Below, in pieces: positions 30,973 through 38,363 of a stretch of DNA of 64,000 nucleotides. The position numbers and the translations under genes are program-made. This DNA comes from PALSA-1296 sp038210275 (lineage in GTDB: Bacteria; Bacteroidota; Ignavibacteria; Palsa-1295). Under the pieces are notes generated by a model. That model had not been told where the DNA came from. It worked only from the letters and a program-made list of their open reading frames with translations, and did not search any database. The stretch's first letter is position 1. Each line of letters begins with the position of its first letter. The stretch is from NCBI GenBank assembly GCA_038210275.1, contig JBBQWV010000021.1:1-64000 (forward strand). The letters run 5' to 3'.

Positions 30973-31953
30973 ATGGCAGATGCAGTAGTTACCCGCCCAG
31001 TACGTTCAGCGCCGAAACCGGCAGCTCGACATTCATCAAAACCATCCGGCGTTCCGGTTATGTTTTTAACGCTGCTTATGGCAGTCGGCACCCATTTTTT
31101 CCTTTGTTGGGTAGTCGGAATGGCTGCAGATAAAGTCACATGGCATCCGTTCGGAGTTGATTCGGATGTAGTATTCGGTGAAGCGCAATTCCAGCTTAAT
31201 GCAATCGTCAGCTTCCTGCCTTTCGATTTCTTTTTCGGATTTTGTTTCGCGGTTCTCTTAGGGTTTGCTCTTCGCGTACCGTTCTTCCGCGACCGTGTCT
31301 ATCATACGATCGTCGAAGTGAAGAAGCGTTTAATGGTGCAGCTATCTGCTACCAGTGAAGAAGTAGAATCAATTCTGCGTAACGATCCGGATAATAACCA
31401 ACGCTTACTTTCACGTCGTGAAGATATTAATCTCGAAAGTGTCGAGACTGAAATTGACAGCATCAATAACGGTCAGCGCTATCTTGATGGCAAAGCAGGT
31501 TTCATGAAGGGAATTTCGCTCTACATGAAATTCCACTTTGTGGAAATGTATTCTAATAGCGTTACCGGTTTGGCGTATGCCGGCGCTGCATTCCTTATTA
31601 TCGTCGTTGGTGTTCGCGGATTGAAATTCATTCCAGCGGTAAAGCCTTCGCCGATCCTTTTCGCTCTTGGTATCGAATTCTCGATGCTTTGTCTTCTTGC
31701 TTTAACCTTGATGTTCACTGAAGAAGAAGAGCGTACTGATAGAATCTTGAAGCAGATGGTTGATGCCGTCAAAGGCGGTAAAGGCAAAGCTGCTGTTGCA
31801 CAAATGGAAGCGGAAGCTTCGATGCTTTCACGCGGCGATTACGAGCGCATCATTCGCGATCAGATGGATCAGAAAATGCTCGAAATCCTCAGCGCAAAAG
31901 ATGAAGATGCCGTCAGAAGATTGGCGCTTGATCTTGTCAATACAAAGAAGTAA
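30973..31953 (+). CDS. Four-helix membrane protein of unknown function
   Basis: 326 residues. Pro/Ala/Arg-rich cytosolic N-terminus, then transmembrane segments at about 29-51 and 76-99, a charged soluble region (about 105-190) and two more segments at about 197-219 and 225-248, ending in a long charged helical tail (about 250-326). No family recognised. It has its own strong promoter and terminator, so it is a single-gene unit. Confidence 0.7.
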   Translation: MADAVVTRPVRSAPKPAARHSSKPSGVPVMFLTLLMAVGTHFFLCWVVGMAADKVTWHPFGVDSDVVFGEAQFQLNAIVSFLPFDFFFGFCFAVLLGFALRVPFFRDRVYHTIVEVKKRLMVQLSATSEEVESILRNDPDNNQRLLSRREDINLESVETEIDSINNGQRYLDGKAGFMKGISLYMKFHFVEMYSNSVTGLAYAGAAFLIIVVGVRGLKFIPAVKPSPILFALGIEFSMLCLLALTLMFTEEEERTDRILKQMVDAVKGGKGKAAVAQMEAEASMLSRGDYERIIRDQMDQKMLEILSAKDEDAVRRLALDLVNTKK

Positions 31954-31976
31954 TTTTTTCTTTAATCATTTACTTG

Positions 31977-32014
31977 CAAAATGCAGTCTGCCTCGGCAGA
32001 CTGCATTTTTTAAT
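31977..32014 (+). terminator. Rho-independent terminator
   Basis: AAAATGCAGTCTGCC, loop TC, GGCAGACTGCATTTTTT. Confidence 0.92.
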
Positions 32015-32020
32015 TTTCTC

Positions 32021-32046
32021 CAGTGGGACGGACTCTCAGTCCGTCA
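32021..32046. repeat. GGACT/AGTCC hairpin repeat
   Basis: CAGTGGGACGGACT, loop CTC, AGTCCGTC, followed nine bases later by a T tract, so it may double as a terminator. Same family as 26800, 43372 and 60782. Confidence 0.75.
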
Positions 32047-32123
32047 GACCAGATTTTTTTTTACTTCGGCACGACCTCACTCTTCGGAATGTTTAACGAT
32101 TTCTAATACTAAAAAAGGAACCG

Positions 32124-33212
32124 ATGATCATTATAATGCAGAAGGGTGCTAAGGAAGCAGATGTTGTTAAAGTTGAAAAGATCCTTTCCACACAAGGAGT
32201 TCACAGCGAACGATTAGTTGGCGAGAAGCAAATAGTGATCGGTATCATCGGCGGAAGTCATGGAGTTGATATTACTTCTTTCGCTACCTTAGACGGAGTT
32301 CAGGAAGTGGTTAGGGTTAATTCTCCGCTGAAGCTTTCATCCCGTTTAACTCATCCTCAGGATACAGTAATTACATTTAGTGATGGAACCAGTATAGGCG
32401 GTAAATCTCCAAGCGTTGTCATCGCGGGACCATGTGCCGTCGAAAGCGAAGATCAACTTCGCAGAACTGCTGAGTTGATCCGAAAAAATGGAGTCAGGTT
32501 TTTACGAGGCGGAGCTTTTAAGCCAAGAACTTCGCCGTATTCATTTCAGGGATTAGGATTTGACGGATTAGAATTATTGAAGAAGGTCAGCGAAGAATTC
32601 GGACTCTTCATCGTTACTGAAGTTATGGAGCCGGCACATGCTCCGCGAATTGCAGAATTTGCTGACATCATTCAAGTCGGAGCGAGGAATATGCAGAATT
32701 TCCCTTTGCTTCGTCAATTGGGAAATGTTAATAAGCCAGTTCTCTTAAAACGCGGTCCGGCATCTACTATAGAAGAATGGCTTCTTGCGGCGGAGTATAT
32801 TTTAAGCGGCGGCAATGATCAGGTTATTCTTTGCGAACGAGGTATCAGGACTTTTGAAAATTCTCTTCGCTATACTCTCGATCTCAGCGCAGTGCCGATC
32901 ATTAAAGAATTATCTCATCTTCCTATTATAGTTGATCCATCCCATGCAACAGGCAAGAGGGAAGTAGTCTCGGCTATGAGCCGCGCCTCACTCGCTGCCG
33001 GAGCCGATGGCATCATGGTCGAAGTTCATCCCGATCCGATTCATGCTCTGAGTGATGGAGCACAAGCCCTAACCTTCGAGATGTTCGAAGAGATGATGTC
33101 CGAGCTTGTCAGGATCGGCGATGCAATAGATAGACCGGTTTTAGTGGAGTCGTTTAATCGGGAAAAGTCTGAAGCGCGGAGTCCGATGTCCGAAGTAAGG
33201 AAGAATGTCTGA
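32124..33212 (+). CDS. aroF: 3-deoxy-7-phosphoheptulonate synthase
   Basis: First enzyme of the shikimate pathway, condensing phosphoenolpyruvate and erythrose 4-phosphate. The N-terminal ferredoxin-like regulatory domain (1-75) is the type found in Thermotoga DAHP synthase and binds aromatic amino acids for feedback control. The barrel carries GPCAVES, LRGGAFKPRTSPYSFQGLG, KRGPAST, CERGIRTFE and VDPSHATGKR. After the barrel end the last 14 residues (SEARSPMSEVRKNV) are encoded by the start of a TCTGAACC-type repeat, so the natural C-terminus has been replaced. Function should be unaffected. Confidence 0.95.
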   Translation: MIIIMQKGAKEADVVKVEKILSTQGVHSERLVGEKQIVIGIIGGSHGVDITSFATLDGVQEVVRVNSPLKLSSRLTHPQDTVITFSDGTSIGGKSPSVVIAGPCAVESEDQLRRTAELIRKNGVRFLRGGAFKPRTSPYSFQGLGFDGLELLKKVSEEFGLFIVTEVMEPAHAPRIAEFADIIQVGARNMQNFPLLRQLGNVNKPVLLKRGPASTIEEWLLAAEYILSGGNDQVILCERGIRTFENSLRYTLDLSAVPIIKELSHLPIIVDPSHATGKREVVSAMSRASLAAGADGIMVEVHPDPIHALSDGAQALTFEMFEEMMSELVRIGDAIDRPVLVESFNREKSEARSPMSEVRKNV

Positions 33213-33258
33213 ACCCGGATTATTGGGATTTTGAAGGATTTTTAGGATTATTTTTTGC
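33205..33258 (+). repeat. TCTGAACC-GGATTA repeat
   Basis: AATGTCTGAACCCGGATTAT with following GGATTTTTAGGATTA units. Its first bases provide the stop codon of the DAHP synthase gene. Confidence 0.7.
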
Positions 33259-33333
33259 CCTAAATATTTGGTACCAATTTTGGGTTTTGGTGTTGTATTT
33301 GTGGATGTAATTAATTTAGTAACGAGTTTTTTT

Positions 33334-34407
33334 ATGAAAATTTTGAATTCGTTCGCATTTTTGGTTTTATCAATTCTCTTATTGTTTTCCTCTGCAAATG
33401 CCCAAATACCAGAGGTGCTTATTGGTGATACAGATCTCGTTGCAAAGATTGGTACAAATGATCACTGCAGGGTATTTAATTTCTCTTATTCTCATTCTAA
33501 TAAAAATTTTCATGTTAACCCTTATAAAGATGATATAGGATTTACTTTATACTGGGGGCTTAATTGTGATGTCTTATTTAGCCCAATGACAATCGGCACT
33601 CAAATTGACACTTTTTTTCTCTCCGGAGATGGCTATTTCCCAGATTGCAACAGAAGCTATCATGAGTCAGCTGGGCCTTATATCATTAACGTAAAAGGGG
33701 TTTCTGATTCTGTTACATTATTCAGAACGATTGATACGAATCGGATAATCTTCTACTGGTTGGTTGATAGCAATAAATACATCCCTGAAAATTTCTTGAA
33801 TGTCGGGCTTCAAAAATCTTTTGGATTCTTTAATAATGTAGAAGACTCCTCTTCTTTTACCATGAGCCTTGTTTCGGATACTAACGCTGAAATATACCCT
33901 GAAGTCATGATAGGCTCAAAAAATAATTCACTACCTCAATCCTACAATTTAGCTCCTCAAACAAGATGGGTACATGGATTAATCAATTTTAATACGGCCT
34001 CAAATGGATTTTTTAAAGACACTACGTTTATTGTTTATCTAAAAGTTGTAATCCAAAACCATACAATTAGAGATTCATTCTTATTCAAATATTATATTGA
34101 GTATCTTCCTAAACCTTTTGCAGAAGTTGGTAAAAGTATGTCCCCGAAAGAACCCCAAGTTCAAATTTCTACTTTTATCAACGATCTTTTAAATATCTAC
34201 TCACTCTTCCTCCAACCCGAAAATGCTTCCTTAGAACTCTACGATGCCCTCGGTCGTCAGCAATCATTGCCGATTTCCGAAATAGAAATTCCTGCTGGAG
34301 AATATACGCAAAAGCTTGAAGTTGGCAATCTTTCGGCGGGATGGTATATCCTTCGAATGATATTAAAAGACCGGGTAATCAGCAAAAGCTTTCTTGTTTT
34401 GCATTAG
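33334..34407 (+). CDS. Secreted protein with type IX sorting domain
   Basis: 357 residues from the ATG at 33334 (a longer in-frame extension has no signal-peptide logic). Signal peptide ends SANAQ. The central region is beta-rich with no recognised domain. The last 75 residues form a Por-type sorting domain: NIYSLFLQPENASLELYDAL, PAGEYTQKLEVGNLSAGWYI and a final basic-hydrophobic SKSFLVLH. It would cross the outer membrane by T9SS and be anchored or released. Confidence 0.75.
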   Translation: MKILNSFAFLVLSILLLFSSANAQIPEVLIGDTDLVAKIGTNDHCRVFNFSYSHSNKNFHVNPYKDDIGFTLYWGLNCDVLFSPMTIGTQIDTFFLSGDGYFPDCNRSYHESAGPYIINVKGVSDSVTLFRTIDTNRIIFYWLVDSNKYIPENFLNVGLQKSFGFFNNVEDSSSFTMSLVSDTNAEIYPEVMIGSKNNSLPQSYNLAPQTRWVHGLINFNTASNGFFKDTTFIVYLKVVIQNHTIRDSFLFKYYIEYLPKPFAEVGKSMSPKEPQVQISTFINDLLNIYSLFLQPENASLELYDALGRQQSLPISEIEIPAGEYTQKLEVGNLSAGWYILRMILKDRVISKSFLVLH

Positions 34408-34457
34408 TGAATTTTCCACAAATTTCACTATTTCTAAAAAAAAGGTTATTCTGTTCG

Positions 34458-34465
34458 TATTTTTG
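34458..34465 (+). promoter_or_regulatory. Minus-7 promoter element TATTTTTG
   Basis: Lies about 100 bases upstream of tRNA-Val; a minus-33 element is unclear. It may drive the tRNA and the respiratory cluster behind it. Confidence 0.45.
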
Positions 34466-34562
34466 CAATCAATAATAGAATTGCAGGGTTTTATCCCCCG
34501 CATTTCTTTTAAGTTTTAAGTTTAAGCTCGCCGCGGCGAATCTTCGACTTTAAGCTTATGTC

Positions 34563-34638
34563 GGGCGCTTAGTCTCAGCTGGTTTAGAGCGACTCGTTTA
34601 CACCGAGTAGGTCGGGGGTTCGAATCCCTCAGCGCCCA
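34563..34638 (+). tRNA. tRNA-Val (UAC)
   Basis: 76 bases. Acceptor GGGCGCT/AGCGCCC, D arm GTCTCAGCTGGTTTAGAGC, anticodon arm ACTCG-TTTACAC-CGAGT with TAC at 34-36, T arm GGGGG-TTCGAAT-CCCTC, discriminator A. CCA is not encoded. Confidence 0.96.
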
Positions 34639-34762
34639 CAAGAAAATGAGGAATCATGAACGAACATTCGGATTTCTCATTCAATAAGTTTTCAGAACAA
34701 ACGCATCTTTTGTGTTGTTAAATAACGGCTGTCAGAGCAGCCAATTCTGATTTTTTCACAAC

Positions 34763-35215
34763 ATGTCTCAATCACCATCAGGGGCAGTTCCACCGTGGCT
34801 CCGACAAGGAGCCGATAGATCAGTTGCTGGCGCATCCGGCGCAGCACCTGTTGCTTCCGCTCCTAAACCTACCGCCGCTCCGGTAGGCAATGACGTAGAT
34901 GCCATTGCCGATGCACCTGCTGCGGCTCCTGCCAAAAAGAAAAAGGCAAAGCTGATGGCAGTCGTTCACATGGAAGGCTGCACGGGCTGTGATGTTTGTG
35001 TTGAGTTTTGTCCCGTCGATTGCATCTACCACATTCCCGGACCCGAGCATATTTTAGCGGAGAATCCGCATGCATCCATGAACGGAGTTGTCATGATCGA
35101 TGAAGATGTCTGCATCGGATGTAAGTTATGCGCAAAATACTGCCCATGGGAAACGATCGAGATGATCGATACGGATACACTTGAAGAGGCAAGGGCGTTG
35201 GGATTGGCATATTAA
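34763..35215 (+). CDS. Two-cluster [4Fe-4S] ferredoxin of the quinol oxidoreductase cluster
   Basis: 150 residues. The N-terminal 65 residues are Ala/Pro-rich and open with a PPW motif; then come two ferredoxin cluster motifs, CTGCDVCVEFCPVDC and CIGCKLCAKYCPWE, each binding one [4Fe-4S]. It is followed by Rieske and cytochrome b genes, so it probably belongs to the same complex, as in Rieske/cytochrome b complexes of Chlorobi-related bacteria, or feeds electrons to or from it. The tail probably tethers it to a partner (see the matching tail of cytochrome b). Confidence 0.9.
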   Translation: MSQSPSGAVPPWLRQGADRSVAGASGAAPVASAPKPTAAPVGNDVDAIADAPAAAPAKKKKAKLMAVVHMEGCTGCDVCVEFCPVDCIYHIPGPEHILAENPHASMNGVVMIDEDVCIGCKLCAKYCPWETIEMIDTDTLEEARALGLAY

Positions 35216-35242
35216 GAGTTTTAATTTGAAAATTGATAAATA

Positions 35243-35366
35243 GTGTCATTGCGAGGAGTCGCTTTAGCGACGACGAAGCAATCCCCTGACAGATTGTAGA
35301 ATGTTACACTCAGGCACCATTGAGGAGATTGCTTCGTCGGGCTAAAGCCCTCCTCGCAAAGACACA
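35243..35366. repeat. GCGAGG-type palindromic repeat, copy 7 (full inverted pair)
   Basis: GTGTCATTGCGAGGAGTCGC to GCCCTCCTCGCAAAGACAC with GACGAAGCAATCCCC and its inverted partner inside. It lies between the ferredoxin and Rieske genes. Confidence 0.85.
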
Positions 35367-35382
35367 AATTAATAAAGCATTT

Positions 35383-36108
35383 ATGGCTGACGAGAAAGAC
35401 CAATTAGCAGATCTTCCATTTTTGGAGGTACCGCGCCCCGAAGAGGCGGGGACGCATGCGACGAGCACATTCAATATGCCGCCGATGAAAAATCCGCCGG
35501 AAGAGTTGAAGGATATTGCCGCAAAAGTATCGGCTCCCGGTTCGCCGGAAGCGCGCAAAGCCGAGCCGCCTGATAAAGTGCGGATGGCAAAGCCAATGCC
35601 GAAAGCTGAGGACGATCCCGGTACTTGGGAGTTCGGTCGCCGTAGTTTTCTGCGTGCAACAGGATGGATGTCATTCTTCGGATTTATTACCATTGCTTCG
35701 ATCGGTGCATTGCGAATGATGTTCCCGCGTATATTGTACGAGCCACCAAAATCTTTCAAAGCCGGAAAGCCGGGAGAGTACCTTCCAATGTCCGTTTCGG
35801 AAAAATATAAGGATACTGAACGTGTATGGATCTGCCGCGATGAAGAAAATATTTTTGCACTCGTCGCAATTTGTACTCACTTAGGCTGCACACCTCGTTG
35901 GCTTGCGTCCGAAGCAAAGTTCAAATGTCCGTGTCACGGATCTGGATTTACTTTCGAAGGTATTAATTTCGAAGGACCAGCTCCGCGTCCGCTTGAACGC
36001 GCCAAGATCGTGCTTACCGAGACAGGCGAATTGCTTGTCGATAAAGGACAGACATTCCGTTACGAGAATGGAGATTGGGGAAAGCCCGATTCGTTCTTGA
36101 AAGTGTAA
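35383..36108 (+). CDS. Rieske iron-sulfur protein
   Basis: 241 residues from the ATG at 35383. A Pro/Glu-rich N-terminal part precedes a twin-arginine-like motif (GRRSFLRATG, about residue 86) and one membrane anchor, so it may be exported folded by Tat. The [2Fe-2S] ligands are in CTHLGC and CPCHGSG (Cys-His and Cys-His with the bridging cysteines). A usual Pro loop-like GPAPRPLERA follows. It oxidises quinol at the Qo site together with the cytochrome b below. Confidence 0.94.
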   Translation: MADEKDQLADLPFLEVPRPEEAGTHATSTFNMPPMKNPPEELKDIAAKVSAPGSPEARKAEPPDKVRMAKPMPKAEDDPGTWEFGRRSFLRATGWMSFFGFITIASIGALRMMFPRILYEPPKSFKAGKPGEYLPMSVSEKYKDTERVWICRDEENIFALVAICTHLGCTPRWLASEAKFKCPCHGSGFTFEGINFEGPAPRPLERAKIVLTETGELLVDKGQTFRYENGDWGKPDSFLKV

Positions 36109-36113
36109 GATAA

Positions 36114-36190
36114 TTTTGAGGTTTGAATTTTGAGTTTTGAGTTGGAGAATTATATTTCTGCTAAAGACTAGTAACTAAAGACTAACGACT
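36114..36190. repeat. Heptanucleotide-periodic tracts
   Basis: TTTTGAG units (36114-36145) and CTAAAGA/CTAACGA units (36160-36190) with a 7-base period, filling the gap between the Rieske and cytochrome b genes up to six bases from the ATG. Confidence 0.6.
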
Positions 36191-36195
36191 TTTTT

Positions 36196-37236
36196 ATGGC
36201 ATTCAAACTACCATTTGTTCCACCGAAGCCGCCGCCTATTGAAAAGGTGAAAAAGGATATCACGCAATCCGAGGCGTGGAAATCCATTTTTCGGCATTCG
36301 TATCAGGATAACCAGCGAAATCGCGCATTGCAGATCGTTGACAACGTCTTTCTGCATTTGCATCCTGTTCGCGTTCCGCGTCATGCAACAAATTACTCGT
36401 TCACATGGGGAATGGGCGGAATCACGTTCTTGCTTTTTATTCACTTAACGGTGACGGGCATCATCCTGATGTTCTGGTACCGCCCGACGGAAGCATTTGC
36501 TTTTCAGGATATGAAAGCATTAATGAATGACGTTGCCTTCGGTCCGTTGCTTCGTAATCTTCATCGGTGGGCAGCGCACTCGATGGTTATTACGGTCATG
36601 TTGCACATGTTCCGTGTCTTTTTAACAGGCTCTTATAAACCGCCGCGTCAATTCAATTGGGGTGTCGGTGTTATTCTTCTTCTTCTTACATTCCTTCTTT
36701 CATTCACAGGATATTTACTTCCGTGGGATCAGCTTTCAATTTGGGCTGTGACAGTGGGTACGAATATGGCACGCTCGGTGCCATTGCAAGGATCGGAGGG
36801 ACCTTTTTCCAATTACCTTGGGCTAAGACCTGATAATGATATTCGGTTTATTTTGCTAGGGGGTACGCAAGTAGGTGAGCCGACGCTGCTGAGATTTTAT
36901 GTGGGGCATTGTATCTTCTTGCCATTTATTGCTGCTACGTTAATGGCAGTGCATTTTTGGCGAGTGCGAAAAGATGGTGGAATATCCGGACCTGTCTTGA
37001 ATACCAAGGCAAGTGAAGGAGCAAAATATATTGCCGAGAAAATGGCGACGAAGCGTATTGCACAGATCAAAGGTACGCCAGCAAATGGTAACGGAAAACC
37101 TGCTGCTCCGGCGAAAGCCCCAGCACCGGCAGCACCAAAACCTGCTGCTGCACCAGTCGCTGCCGCGGGTTCTGCGCCACCAGCCGCACCGCCTGCCGGA
37201 GGAGCAAAAGCTCCGCCGCCGTGGATGAAAAAATAG
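36196..37236 (+). CDS. Cytochrome b, N-terminal (b6-type) subunit
   Basis: 346 residues. Four membrane helices; bis-histidine haem ligands lie in NLHRWAAHSMVITVMLHMFR and the later helix with FYVGHC and MAVHFWR. FTGYLLPWDQLS is the Qo-side PW motif. The Cys that binds haem ci in b6f complexes is absent (TWGMGGITF). Residues about 285-346 form an Ala/Pro-rich tail ending PPPWMKK, similar to the ferredoxin N-terminus. Split cytochrome b (with the next gene) is typical of b6f-like and Gram-positive or green sulfur complexes. Confidence 0.94.
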   Translation: MAFKLPFVPPKPPPIEKVKKDITQSEAWKSIFRHSYQDNQRNRALQIVDNVFLHLHPVRVPRHATNYSFTWGMGGITFLLFIHLTVTGIILMFWYRPTEAFAFQDMKALMNDVAFGPLLRNLHRWAAHSMVITVMLHMFRVFLTGSYKPPRQFNWGVGVILLLLTFLLSFTGYLLPWDQLSIWAVTVGTNMARSVPLQGSEGPFSNYLGLRPDNDIRFILLGGTQVGEPTLLRFYVGHCIFLPFIAATLMAVHFWRVRKDGGISGPVLNTKASEGAKYIAEKMATKRIAQIKGTPANGNGKPAAPAKAPAPAAPKPAAAPVAAAGSAPPAAPPAGGAKAPPPWMKK

Positions 37237-37421
37237 TTTTGAATTTTAAGTTTTGAATTTATTGTGTCATTGCGAGGAGGGCTTTAGCCCGACGAAGCAA
37301 TCTGCTCGATCGTGCCGAGAAGATTTTGTGCTAATCCAAAGGGGATTGCTTCGTCAGTCGCTTCGCTCCTTTCTCGCAATGACACACAACTAACGACTAA
37401 TAACTAAAGACTAACGACTAC
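37235..37421. repeat. Heptamer tracts and GCGAGG-type palindromic repeat, copy 8
   Basis: TTTTGAA/TTTTAAG heptamers (37235-37262), a full inverted repeat with GTGTCATTGCGAGGAGGGC and TTTCTCGCAATGACAC ends (37264-37386), then AACTAAC/GACTAAT/AACTAAA heptamers (37386-37421). These fill the whole gap between the two cytochrome b genes. Confidence 0.8.
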
Positions 37422-37423
37422 CT

Positions 37424-38341
37424 ATGTCAGAAGGCTTACATAATTTTTGGAAGATCCTGAGCGTACCGGACAATGTTCCGATCGTGCTCATGATCCTTCT
37501 CGTCAGCTTTTATTCGTGGCTTGCCTATAAACAGGCACGGCGAAATGATCGACTTGGAATCTATGAGGCAACACAATCCGATAAGGTGCAGGTTTGGCCG
37601 TATCTTGTGAAGATCGAGTTCCTCGTGACGATCATCATCCTGATCATTCTTACCGTTTGGTCTATTACGATCAATGCTCCGTTGGAAGAAGCGGCGAATC
37701 CCACGCTTACTCCGAATCCGTCGAAAGCTCCATGGTACTTCCTCGGATTGCAGGAGATGCTTGTATATTTCGATCCGTGGATTGCCGGCGTGATGCTTCC
37801 GACATTTATTCTCATCGGACTCATCCTCGTACCATATATAGATCCCAATCCAAAAGGGAATGGATACTACACCTTCAAAGAGCGTCCGTTCGCTATCGCG
37901 ACATTTTCCATCGGCTTTTTAATTCTTTGGGTATTGCTTATCGTGCTTGGTACGTTTATGCGCGGACCGGGTTGGTATTATTTCTGGCCTTGGGAATTTT
38001 GGGATACGCACCGAGTCGTGGCGCTTACGAACGTCGATCTTTGGGAAGGGCTATTCGGCATTACGTCGAAGAATGTTGATGGTTCATTTAATCTCTTGCA
38101 GGTTGCACTTGGCGGCATACTCGTAATGGGATGGCTTGTTGCAATTCCGATGTGGGTATGGAAAAAGTATAAAGAAAATTCTGCAGTGCTCAAGCAGATG
38201 GGGGCATTGAAATTTGGAATGACGGTCGTTCTGTTCATGATGATGGCAGGACTTCCGATCAAGATGTTCTTGCGTTTGGCATTTAACATCAAATATATTT
38301 GGGTGTTCGGTGTCGGACATGATCTGTTTTTTAACATCTAA
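37424..38341 (+). CDS. Cytochrome b, C-terminal (subunit IV type)
   Basis: 305 residues, about six hydrophobic segments. PLEEAANPTLTPNPSKAPWY and FLGLQEMLVYFDPW correspond to the Qo-site region of subunit IV; VPYIDPNPKGNG matches the following conserved loop. Additional helices extend the protein beyond the three of petD (extra segments near residues 220-305). It completes the quinol-binding b subunit. No haem ligands are expected in this half. Confidence 0.9.
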   Translation: MSEGLHNFWKILSVPDNVPIVLMILLVSFYSWLAYKQARRNDRLGIYEATQSDKVQVWPYLVKIEFLVTIIILIILTVWSITINAPLEEAANPTLTPNPSKAPWYFLGLQEMLVYFDPWIAGVMLPTFILIGLILVPYIDPNPKGNGYYTFKERPFAIATFSIGFLILWVLLIVLGTFMRGPGWYYFWPWEFWDTHRVVALTNVDLWEGLFGITSKNVDGSFNLLQVALGGILVMGWLVAIPMWVWKKYKENSAVLKQMGALKFGMTVVLFMMMAGLPIKMFLRLAFNIKYIWVFGVGHDLFFNI

Positions 38342-38363
38342 AATTTAAGAGACTTTCGCTTCT

